Of a stretch of 64,000 nucleotides of DNA, positions 37,871-44,912 are shown in pieces. Source of the DNA: Syntrophomonas wolfei subsp. methylbutyratica (GTDB lineage: Bacteria > Bacillota > Syntrophomonadia > Syntrophomonadales > Syntrophomonadaceae); contig NZ_BBQT01000009.1 of the NCBI RefSeq assembly GCF_001570625.1, positions 1 through 64,000 of the forward strand, read 5' to 3'. Each line of letters begins with the position of its first letter. Position 1 is the first letter of the stretch. The notes beneath the pieces are model-generated. The model saw only the letters and a program-made list of their open reading frames with translations, did not search any database and had not been told where the DNA came from. The position numbers and the translations under genes were made by a program.

Positions 37871-38590
37871 CTAGACTCCCAATATGCTCTTTTGTAAAGC
37901 AATAAGTTCCTGAATACCTTTTCCCGCCAATTCCAGCAGTTGGTCCAGTTCCGCCCGGCTGAAAACGGTCCCTTCAGCGGTTCCCTGAATTTCTATAAAA
38001 TCGCCGTTCCCGGTCATTACTACATTCATATCAACATCGGCCTGGGAGTCTTCAATATACTCCAGGTCCAGAACCGGCATCGCATCGACAATACCAACAC
38101 TTATAGCCGCTACAAAGTCTTTTACCGGGATAGTCTCAATAATTCCCTGTTCCTTGAACTTTTTAAATGCCAGGTAAAGAGCTACAAAGCTTCCGGTAAT
38201 GGCTGCGGTTCTAGTTCCCCCATCTGCCTGCAAGACATCACAATCTATCCACAGGGTGCGTTCACCCATTGCCTGCATATCCACTACTGCCCGCAGCGAC
38301 CTGCCGATCAACCTCTGAATTTCCGAAGTCCGCCCGCTAATCTTTCCTTTACTGGCCTCCCGTTGGGTCCGGGTTTCGGTAGAAGAGGGCAACAAGGAAT
38401 ACTCAGCGGTAACCCAGCCACTACCTTTGCCACGAAGAAAGGGAGGGACCTTTTCCTCCATCATGGCCGAGCACATTACCCGGGTATCGCCAGCTTCAAT
38501 AAGTACTGAACCGTCCGGGTATTTCTGAAAACCAGGAATAATTCTTACTTTACGCATTTGATCATTGGCTCTGTTTTGGGGTCTTTCCAT
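37871..38590 (-). CDS. rph: Ribonuclease PH
   Basis: A 239-residue phosphorolytic 3'-5' exonuclease that trims tRNA 3' ends. Recognised by [78 protein letters not shown] and [25 protein letters not shown] lies seven bases before ATG 38590. It forms an operon with rdgB and the phosphoesterase gene. The length and catalytic residues are normal. Confidence 0.96.
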   Translation of the reverse strand: MERPQNRANDQMRKVRIIPGFQKYPDGSVLIEAGDTRVMCSAMMEEKVPPFLRGKGSGWVTAEYSLLPSSTETRTQREASKGKISGRTSEIQRLIGRSLRAVVDMQAMGERTLWIDCDVLQADGGTRTAAITGSFVALYLAFKKFKEQGIIETIPVKDFVAAISVGIVDAMPVLDLEYIEDSQADVDMNVVMTGNGDFIEIQGTAEGTVFSRAELDQLLELAGKGIQELIALQKSILGV

Positions 38591-38672
38591 AAGTTAACCT
38601 CCACCTATTTAAAATTTAATTTTAAGAGCAGGAATCTGCTACTCTTGTTGATATCTTCCCCATAAGCATCAA

Positions 38673-39440
38673 TCAAGCTGTTTCATGCCGCCAGGCCCAG
38701 GCACAACAACCAATGGCTCCATTGTACTGAGGCCGGGGCAGTTGGTAGATTGCAGACCCGGTCTCCCGGGCTATGATTTTGGCCAGGGCAGAATTCAAGG
38801 CTCCGCCCCCGGCCAGAATTATTTTCTTGCTGCGCAGGCGATTGAGCATGGCGGAAACCCGGCGATAAAGGCTGTAGTTTACACCGGCAGCCAGGTGGGA
38901 GACGGGGTGCCCTTCAACAATCCGAGCTATTAACTCGGTTTCTCCAAAGATTGCACAGGTAGCATTCAATTCCACCGCTTCCTCACTAAAAGAAGACAGT
39001 TCTTCCAGGCTCATACCCAGCACCGCAGCCATATTCTCCAGATAGCGCCCCGAGCTGGCGGCACAGCGGTCATTGGTTAAAAAGTCAAGCATCTGCCCTT
39101 GCCTCACTTGTACTACCTTGGTATCCTGTCCTCCGATATCCAGGAGGGTAAAATCCTGGAGGCCGCTCTGCCACAGGGCCCCATAAACATGGGCCTGAAT
39201 CTCGGGAATTTGTTCCGCTCCCGCTATTCTCACACTGATCTTGCCATAACCGGTAGCGATTATCCGCTCCCGGCTAAAGCCCAGTCCGGCTAAATCAACC
39301 GTCATTTCTCCGTCTGCTATTCTCCCGCAATTCCGGTAAAAGGATACTGTATCATAAAGGCTATGATTAATAATCTCTTGACCATCCATTTCAATTATTT
39401 TTATCGTTCTGGAACCCAAATCTATTCCTGTAATTGACAT
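38673..39440 (-). CDS. BadF/HgdC-type activator ATPase
   Basis: A 255-residue ASKHA-fold ATPase that feeds low-potential electrons to 2-hydroxyacyl-CoA dehydratases or benzoyl-CoA reductases. The nucleotide motifs are GIDLGSRTIKIIEM, LLDIGGQDTKVVQV and ILAGGGALNSALA. Cysteines in FLTNDRCAASSGRYLENMA and NATCAIFGETELI would bridge one [4Fe-4S] between the subunits of a dimer. The partner gene, 36 bases upstream, encodes an HgdB-like subunit. No second dehydratase subunit is present, so the substrate is unknown. Confidence 0.88.
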   Translation of the reverse strand: MSITGIDLGSRTIKIIEMDGQEIINHSLYDTVSFYRNCGRIADGEMTVDLAGLGFSRERIIATGYGKISVRIAGAEQIPEIQAHVYGALWQSGLQDFTLLDIGGQDTKVVQVRQGQMLDFLTNDRCAASSGRYLENMAAVLGMSLEELSSFSEEAVELNATCAIFGETELIARIVEGHPVSHLAAGVNYSLYRRVSAMLNRLRSKKIILAGGGALNSALAKIIARETGSAIYQLPRPQYNGAIGCCAWAWRHETA

Positions 39441-39476
39441 TTCCCTCTCCTAAATCCAAGATAAAATATTTACCCT

Positions 39477-40454
39477 TTATTTCTTCAACATACTTACAAA
39501 AGACTCCAGGCGCATCCTGCTTCTAGCATCAACTTTTCCCGGGCGATCCCCTTCCATGGTTAAGAATGGTATTTTAAGCCTTTCCCGAAATATAAGATCT
39601 TCTATCTGGCGAAAGCAAAAAGTCTGGGTATAATGAATTACGCCCTGTACATCTCTAATAGCCAGCTGTTCTTCAATATCCTCCAGGCGGGCAAAGGCCC
39701 CATAGGGATAAGTATAGTGCAAATACTGCTCAATAATATCTTGACTTTCCACCGGCATGGAAAATTGCCTCTGGACTTCATTGAATACCACCCTGGCCCC
39801 CATATGTTCCAATAGCTGGTGCAGGTCCGTGAAAATAGGGGGGACTCCGATATAAGCCAGGCGAACTTCTTCCTGAATAGGTCTTCGTTTTCCCGCTTCT
39901 TCAACAAAGCTTTGCAATTCAGCTTCAAAGAGATCCGGATTACCGTTAAAATCGCTGGAGCAAAGTAAATAATAGTGATTCTCCCGACCGGTAACCAGGT
40001 TATCCCGCCAGGTCATCCGGTCTATCTCCCGGCACAATGAGCGGATTTTCTCCAGCCGGGCCCGGGCCTTTAAAACCTCTTCCATATCTACCTCAAAGAA
40101 CTGCATCAACTTGTCCACCTGGGCTTCCAACTGCGCCCGTTCCCGGTCGAACGGGAAGGCAAAGGGAATTATCTTCTTATTCCTTAATTGCAAGGTTTCC
40201 ATAAGCGCCTGGGTATTGCTGCAATCCCCATGCATAACGGCAATTAACGCTTCCATATCATAATCCAGACCGGTGGCATAGAGTCCTTTTATCCAGCCAC
40301 AGCAGTTGCGGGGATAGCCTTCTTCTTCCGCCAGGTCTACCTTGGACTGGGGACTTGAAGAATTAATGAAAACATTATTCAGGTCCACCGGAGTCTTCCC
40401 TGCCGCTAATATCACCTCTACCGGAATGCTGGTGGTAAAGCCTACCCTGCTCAT
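39477..40454 (-). CDS. HgdB/2-hydroxyacyl-CoA dehydratase-like protein
   Basis: A 325-residue protein of the dehydratase D-component family, starting VGFTTSIPVEVILAAGKTPV with DLNNVF. Candidate Fe-S cysteines are in GYPRNCCGWIKGLYATG, AVMHGDCSNTQAL and VIHYTQTFCFRQIEDL; the GDCSN segment matches the family pattern. Such proteins bind a [4Fe-4S] cluster that receives an electron from the HgdC-type ATPase encoded next. Only one subunit occurs, as in several uncharacterised Clostridia pairs. ATG 40454 follows GAGGTG by eight bases. It begins 10 bases after the murI stop. Confidence 0.82.
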   Translation of the reverse strand: MSRVGFTTSIPVEVILAAGKTPVDLNNVFINSSSPQSKVDLAEEEGYPRNCCGWIKGLYATGLDYDMEALIAVMHGDCSNTQALMETLQLRNKKIIPFAFPFDRERAQLEAQVDKLMQFFEVDMEEVLKARARLEKIRSLCREIDRMTWRDNLVTGRENHYYLLCSSDFNGNPDLFEAELQSFVEEAGKRRPIQEEVRLAYIGVPPIFTDLHQLLEHMGARVVFNEVQRQFSMPVESQDIIEQYLHYTYPYGAFARLEDIEEQLAIRDVQGVIHYTQTFCFRQIEDLIFRERLKIPFLTMEGDRPGKVDARSRMRLESFVSMLKK

Positions 40455-40464
40455 TTTTGGCACC

Positions 40465-41268
40465 TCAATCCCAATCCAGCTTGTGAATTTCCTTTATTAT
40501 ATCACCCATCAAAAGTCTCCCCACATTAAAGAAGGAATCATCCTGCCCGCTGACATAGAATTCGTGCCGCGGCCTTTTGCCACTGTTGTTAAAAAGATCC
40601 CGGTCCCCAAACATTTCCTGTAATTCATCAATAGTCTCACACGAAGTATCCACCAGTTTAAGCTTTTCGCCAGCAAATTCACTGATGGCAGTTGCCAGGA
40701 AAGGATAATGGGTACAACCCAGAACCAGGGTATCAATACCCTGGGCGAGTAAAGGCCCCAGGTATTCTGCTACCGCTTCCCGGCTTTCGCTGTTGTTCAA
40801 CTTACCAGCCTCCACCAGGGGAACAAAACGAGGACAGGCCGTCTCAAAAACCTGAAACTCTGGCTCCAGTTCCTGAATCTCCCGGGTATAAGCCTTCTTG
40901 TTTACGGTGGCTTGCGTAGCTGCCACTCCTATTTTTCCATTGCAACTAAGCCTTGCTGCCGACCGGGCGCCGGCTTTGACCACTCCCAGCATAGGCAAGC
41001 TGTATTCCTGTGAAACCGAGGGAAGGGTAACCGAGGAGTGGGTACCGCAGGCTACAATAATCGCTTTTACTTGCTTACTTATGAGAAAGGAAATAATCTT
41101 ATGGGCATAATTAAACAGCTGTGTTTCCGATTTGTTTCCATAAGGTACATGAGCTGTATCTCCAAAATAGATAAAGCTTTCATCAGGCATTTTTTCCATC
41201 AAGGATTTTACTACCGTCAATCCCCCTATCCCTGAGTCAAAAATGCCTATGGGCTTGTTTTTCCCCAA
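40465..41268 (-). CDS. murI: Glutamate racemase
   Basis: A 267-residue enzyme making D-glutamate for peptidoglycan. It starts IGIFDSGIGGLTVVKSL and YFGDTAHVPYGNKS. The two catalytic cysteines are in IIVACGTHSS (Cys74) and LVLGCTHYPFL (~186). The first motif is normally ACNTA; here Asn is replaced by Gly, and His follows Thr. The remainder and the length are typical. It leads a unit with the HgdB-like and HgdC-type genes, an association that may only be transcriptional convenience. Confidence 0.92.
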   Translation of the reverse strand: MGKNKPIGIFDSGIGGLTVVKSLMEKMPDESFIYFGDTAHVPYGNKSETQLFNYAHKIISFLISKQVKAIIVACGTHSSVTLPSVSQEYSLPMLGVVKAGARSAARLSCNGKIGVAATQATVNKKAYTREIQELEPEFQVFETACPRFVPLVEAGKLNNSESREAVAEYLGPLLAQGIDTLVLGCTHYPFLATAISEFAGEKLKLVDTSCETIDELQEMFGDRDLFNNSGKRPRHEFYVSGQDDSFFNVGRLLMGDIIKEIHKLDWD

Positions 41269-41455
41269 AATCTACACCTCTTTTTGTCTAAATCAAGCAA
41301 CAATGATTTCATAAATAATTTATCACTTTCGCCGCCTATATTCTATTCTATATTATCAGATATATTGCTATGCAAATATAAGCGGGAGACTCCACAATAT
41401 AAGAGTCTCCCACAAATCCCTGAGCATATCAAGTGAATCATCGCCTAAAAATACT

Positions 41456-42046
41456 TTACTGACTCACTTTGATAGGAGAAGAAAAATCCACTTCCCCCTT
41501 TATTATATCTATTTCTCGACCATCTATCATGAAAACCAGCTGTTTTACCGCCGGGAATTGGGCCAGAGTTTGGCAAACTGCATCAATCATCTGTTTTTCC
41601 TCGGTCCCGTTCTCCAGGCGGCGGAGCTCAGAACTAAAATCCAATATACAAGTCCCATCGGGTTTCAGATTTATGTCCAAAAGCCTGGTTCCTTCCGGAA
41701 ATACATTACGATAAGCCGGATTATCTGAACCCTTTAAGAGTTCTTGCATAGTACTGCGAGCGATACCCTCTGTCCTGGTTATTTCTCGCCTTTCCATTAC
41801 CAACTCCTCTTTATCAGCTTGAGCAAAGTACAATTTTATACTGATGCTCTCGCTTTTTTCCCGGGCGGGGATAAGTTCTTCCGGATTCTTCTTGACTTCC
41901 TTCTTTGTATTATCTTCCGGGGCCAGTTTTATGAGGTCTTTCCACGCTTTCAGGTTTTGCTCGGGAGCTATTGAAGAACAGCCACCGCTTAAAAGACAAA
42001 GCACCAGAAGTATCACAGCCAGAATACTAATTACTTTGCTGGTCAT
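41456..42046 (-). CDS. GerMN-domain lipoprotein
   Basis: A 196-residue exported lipoprotein: a hydrophobic signal (VISILAVILLVLCL) ends in the lipobox LSGGC with the lipidated Cys at 23. The mature part holds one GerMN domain (RREITRTEGIARSTMQELLK, AYRNVFPEGTRLLDINLKPD, GTCILDFSSEL, QMIDAVCQTLAQFPAVKQLV, FMIDGRE). GerM-type proteins in Bacillus work in spore cortex or germination; single-GerMN lipoproteins are widespread in Clostridia and their role is less clear. A candidate small RNA or leader ends 67 bases upstream. Confidence 0.85.
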   Translation of the reverse strand: MTSKVISILAVILLVLCLLSGGCSSIAPEQNLKAWKDLIKLAPEDNTKKEVKKNPEELIPAREKSESISIKLYFAQADKEELVMERREITRTEGIARSTMQELLKGSDNPAYRNVFPEGTRLLDINLKPDGTCILDFSSELRRLENGTEEKQMIDAVCQTLAQFPAVKQLVFMIDGREIDIIKGEVDFSSPIKVSQ

Positions 42047-42112
42047 AATTGCCTGCCTCCCCTCTTAATTCCTTTTAACAGAATACGAAAAGGGGAAGAA
42101 AATTATGACCTG

Positions 42113-42205
42113 TAAAAAAAAGAGAACACATATGTGTTCTCTTATGAAGGAGGAGTTATTATAACAAATCAAGGATTTGTCCGTCCTTGATTTTGCCTTC
42201 TCTCC
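42113..42205 (-). ncRNA. Candidate small RNA / leader upstream of GerMN gene
   Basis: A reverse-strand sigma-A promoter (TTGACA at 42236-42241, TAGAAT at 42212-42217, spacer 18) is followed by ~90 bases with a 9-bp hairpin (AATCAAGGA/TCCTTGATT) and then a perfect 22-bp palindrome AGAGAACACAT/ATGTGTTCTCT (42121-42142) leading into T8, a textbook terminator. No open frame of note is inside. It is either an independent small RNA or an attenuated leader of the lipoprotein gene 67 bases further on. No known RNA family was recognised. Confidence 0.55.
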
Positions 42206-42211
42206 AAAAAG

Positions 42212-42241
42212 ATTCTAGCAGAAGTATAGGAAAGATGTCAA
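42212..42241 (-). promoter_or_regulatory. Sigma-A promoter of candidate small RNA
   Basis: A perfect TTGACA (42236-42241) and TAGAAT (42212-42217) are separated by 18 bases on the reverse strand. The nearest reverse gene start is 166 bases downstream, beyond a strong terminator. Confidence 0.65.
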
Positions 42242-42271
42242 CTTATTACGGACAATTTAGATAATATATTA

Positions 42272-42341
42272 TTGACTCCACTGCAAAAACCCCTTTTGTT
42301 GCATAATGGTTGCATAAAAATACAAGGCGCTGGCGAAGCCT
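42272..42341. repeat. MITE-like element, one-ended fragment A3
   Basis: This is about 70 bp of the left end of the MITE-like family (TTGACTCCACTGCAAAAACC, then TTGTTGCATAATGGTTGCAT) without the opposite end. A hairpin GGAACGAC/GTCGTTCC follows at about 42347-42368. The rest of the gap to 42478 is featureless. Confidence 0.7.
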
Positions 42342-42478
42342 GATTCGGAACGACACGGGGGTCGTTCCCTACACATCCCCCCTCACCCCTCACTTTTCTT
42401 ACTGATTAGGGTTTATATTAAGCGGAATTTTTGATAATCTGGTAGTGCGAGGTAAAATCTTAGAGGAGGTCGATAATT

Positions 42479-43354
42479 TTGCGTTACGAAGGAATGGTTT
42501 ACCGGCCCCCCAGTGAAGCCCAGAGTCTGATTATACAAGCCACTATTGGCTGTCCCCACAACCGTTGTACCTTCTGCTCCCTGTATAAGAATACGAAGTT
42601 CAGGATACGCCCGGTGAAAGAAATAAAGGAAGACCTGCAGATGGCCCGGGATTATTATGGTGAATACATTGAATCGGTTTTCTTTGCTGACGGTAATACC
42701 ATAATAATGAAAACCGAGCAACTGCTGGAGATTTTCGATTATACTCACAACCTTTTTCCCCACCTGAAGCGCATAACCGTCTATGGTTCCTCCCGTTTTG
42801 TGAACAAAAAGAAACTGGAGGATTTAAAGCGGCTGCGGGCCGCAGGCTTGAAACGGATTCATACCGGTATGGAGAGTGGAGATGATATTATCCTGGAAAG
42901 GATTAAAAAGGGCACCAATTCTCAAGAGATTATCAACGCCGGTTTAAAGCTGAAAGAAGCGGGTATTTCCGTAAGCGAGTATTACCTGGTAGGTATTGGG
43001 GGAAGAGAAAGAAGCCGGGAACATGCTCTCAACAGCGCTCTTACCTTGAGTGCCTTCAGCCCGGATTTCATTCGTTTAAGAACTTATGTGCCCATGCCGA
43101 ACACCCCCCTCTATGATGATTATCAGAACGGAGTTTTCGCCCTGTTATCACCACACGAGGCTTTGCGTGAAGTGCGTCTGCTGATTGAAAACCTGAACTG
43201 CGATAATAGCCAGCTTTTAAGTGATCACATCAACAATTATTGGAATGTATACGGGGTACTTCCGCAGGATAAAAACAAAATGCTGGCAGAATTAGACCGC
43301 GCCCTGGCTATTGACGAATCCCGTTTCCGGCGCCCGGAGCGAGGCCGGCTTTAG
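42479..43354 (+). CDS. Radical SAM protein
   Basis: A 291-residue radical SAM enzyme. The cluster motif is CPHNRCTFC in TIGCPHNRCTFCSLY, with four residues between the first two cysteines instead of three, which is seen in one oxidoreductase-like branch. EDLQMARDYYGEYIESVFFA, LKRIHTGMESGDDIILERIK and GISVSEYYLVGIGG give the barrel strands. No accessory domain is present and the substrate is unknown. The start is TTG 42479 behind GAGGAGGT. Its stop overlaps the stop of the converging degV gene by four bases. Confidence 0.85.
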   Translation: MRYEGMVYRPPSEAQSLIIQATIGCPHNRCTFCSLYKNTKFRIRPVKEIKEDLQMARDYYGEYIESVFFADGNTIIMKTEQLLEIFDYTHNLFPHLKRITVYGSSRFVNKKKLEDLKRLRAAGLKRIHTGMESGDDIILERIKKGTNSQEIINAGLKLKEAGISVSEYYLVGIGGRERSREHALNSALTLSAFSPDFIRLRTYVPMPNTPLYDDYQNGVFALLSPHEALREVRLLIENLNCDNSQLLSDHINNYWNVYGVLPQDKNKMLAELDRALAIDESRFRRPERGRL

Positions 43355-44193
43355 AAGTTTATCATTAAGCCACCCTCTCCAGCATAGGTGCCGATGGTTG
43401 CGCTCATATCTGAAATTAAAACCGCCTCTTGCTGGTACTGGGAATTAATCTCCCAGGCCAGCTTATCGGCATCTTCTAAACAATTGACATGACTTATTCC
43501 CACTATCCTCTGCAGCAGCGAGGCACCAGCCAAATCACCTACCATGGCTAACAAGCGCTTCATGGCTTTTTTCCTTCCCCGTACCTTTTCGACTATTTCC
43601 GGTACTCCCAGCTGGTTGCCCCTTAGTATAGGTTTAATATTGAGAATAGTCCCGGCCATACCCTCAAATTTACTTAGACGGCCACCTTTAACCACATTCT
43701 CCAGGGTATCCAGCACAAATATAACTTCCCGGGCAGCTCTAATCGCCGCCAGTTTGTCCAGAACTGCTTCCAGAGACATCCCCCGGGCTGCCATTTGAGC
43801 GGCCCTAATAGCCATAATTCCTGTCCCCAGGGAAGCCGTCAAGCTGTCAAATACCTTGACCTTGCTGCTGTTCATCATATTACAGGCCATTTGGGCAATC
43901 TGGCTGGTACTGCTTAAACCAGAGGAGAGGCTGACAAATAGAACCGCTCCCTTTTCTCTAATACCCTGTTCAAAATACTTTACGAAGGTCAGCGGGTCGG
44001 GAGCAGAAGTCTTGGGTAAAGTGGCGGATGACGACATTTTCTCCGCAAAAGTCCGGGGGCTTATTTCAAATCGATCCAAATAGGTCTCTCCATTGGCAAA
44101 GGTAACCTTCAAGGGTATCATTTCAATATTGTACTGTTCGAGTAGCTCCTGGGGCAAATCACAGGAGGTATCAGTGATAATCTTAATCCCCAC
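43351..44193 (-). CDS. DegV family fatty-acid-binding protein
   Basis: A 280-residue DegV protein, the FakB class that presents acyl chains to the FakA kinase for phospholipid synthesis. IKIITDTSCDLPQELLEQYN and EMIPLKVTF form the start; TSAPDPLTFVKYFEQGIREK, LFVSLSSGLSSTSQIAQMA and FVLDTLENVVKGGRLSKFEG hold the fatty-acid pocket, with the characteristic TSxP and SSGLSGT-like motifs. GTG 44193 follows AGGAG by nine bases. The frame to 44283 overlaps the previous gene. No fakA is nearby. Confidence 0.9.
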   Translation of the reverse strand: MGIKIITDTSCDLPQELLEQYNIEMIPLKVTFANGETYLDRFEISPRTFAEKMSSSATLPKTSAPDPLTFVKYFEQGIREKGAVLFVSLSSGLSSTSQIAQMACNMMNSSKVKVFDSLTASLGTGIMAIRAAQMAARGMSLEAVLDKLAAIRAAREVIFVLDTLENVVKGGRLSKFEGMAGTILNIKPILRGNQLGVPEIVEKVRGRKKAMKRLLAMVGDLAGASLLQRIVGISHVNCLEDADKLAWEINSQYQQEAVLISDMSATIGTYAGEGGLMINF

Positions 44194-44224
44194 AGCCGCC
44201 GCTCCTTCCTTGCCATAACCGGCA

Positions 44225-44644
44225 TTATTGTTCCAGTCCCGCTCCCGGTGGAACGATATAGACTTCCTCTCCCCGGAAATCAAAATAGTTGCTGAGTTTC
44301 CAATATACTCCCCGGCTTAAACGGGTATCGGCCTCCCATTTGAAGTCAATATAAGGGACATCTCCCTTAAAGGTAATCTTTAGTTCATGATCGAGCTTCA
44401 TTTCCTGCAAATCGTGAAAACGCAGTTTTATGGTTCCGTCTTCCTCTTCAATATAACCCATGGCCAAAAACGGGCAATCTTCAACCGTTATAGGATTAAC
44501 ATCATTACCCAGCCTGATGACATAAGCTCCGTCTTCCTTCTGGATATGGGCAGCCAGTATGTTTAAAATATTACGCCGAAACATCTCGGCCTGGCCAAAA
44601 TACCATTTGCCGTTTTTCCGTATGACAATCTCTTTAAGATCCAA
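44225..44644 (-). CDS. DUF1285-like conserved protein
   Basis: A 139-residue cytosolic protein: DLKEIVIRKNGKWYFGQAEM, FRRNILNILAAHIQKEDGAY and VIRLGNDVNPITVEDCPFLA. The W-x-F...ITVEDAPFL-type order resembles DUF1285, a barrel protein of unknown function; the similarity is from memory and not certain. It precedes the degV gene by 31 bases and is probably cotranscribed. The R3 repeat begins 39 bases before its start codon. Confidence 0.6.
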   Translation of the reverse strand: MDLKEIVIRKNGKWYFGQAEMFRRNILNILAAHIQKEDGAYVIRLGNDVNPITVEDCPFLAMGYIEEEDGTIKLRFHDLQEMKLDHELKITFKGDVPYIDFKWEADTRLSRGVYWKLSNYFDFRGEEVYIVPPGAGLEQ

Positions 44645-44682
44645 CCCTGCGCCTCCTTTACCAAGTCCTTCATTGCAATTAA

Positions 44683-44856
44683 TTTAAGCATCGGAAGAAA
44701 CTGCGGAGTAGTTTCAACACACCGCTGCAACGAGGCGGGTGATTAGAACCCGCCGCCTGTTTTGTTAATAGGCGACCGCTTAGCACCCTGCGGGCACCAC
44801 TGATGTTCGCTTCGCTCACTATTAAAGAAGCGGGGGGCATATTTCACCTCGTTATA
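44683..44856. repeat. Hairpin-rich dispersed element, copy R3
   Basis: The copy starts TTTAAGCATCGGAAGAAACT and ends CACCTCGTTATA. The second stem is GGCGGG/CCCGCC around TGATTAGAA, a base pair longer than in R1. An extra ~45 bases (about 44785-44832, including GATGTTCGCTTCGCTC) make this the longest copy and resemble the 3' part of the MITE-like element. It lies between the reductase-aminotransferase gene and the DUF1285-like gene. Confidence 0.82.
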
Positions 44857-44912
44857 TTGTTTCCCTCTGCTCCTGGCAAATTCCTTTTTTCCGGCCAAGC
44901 TTTTTCTCAGAC

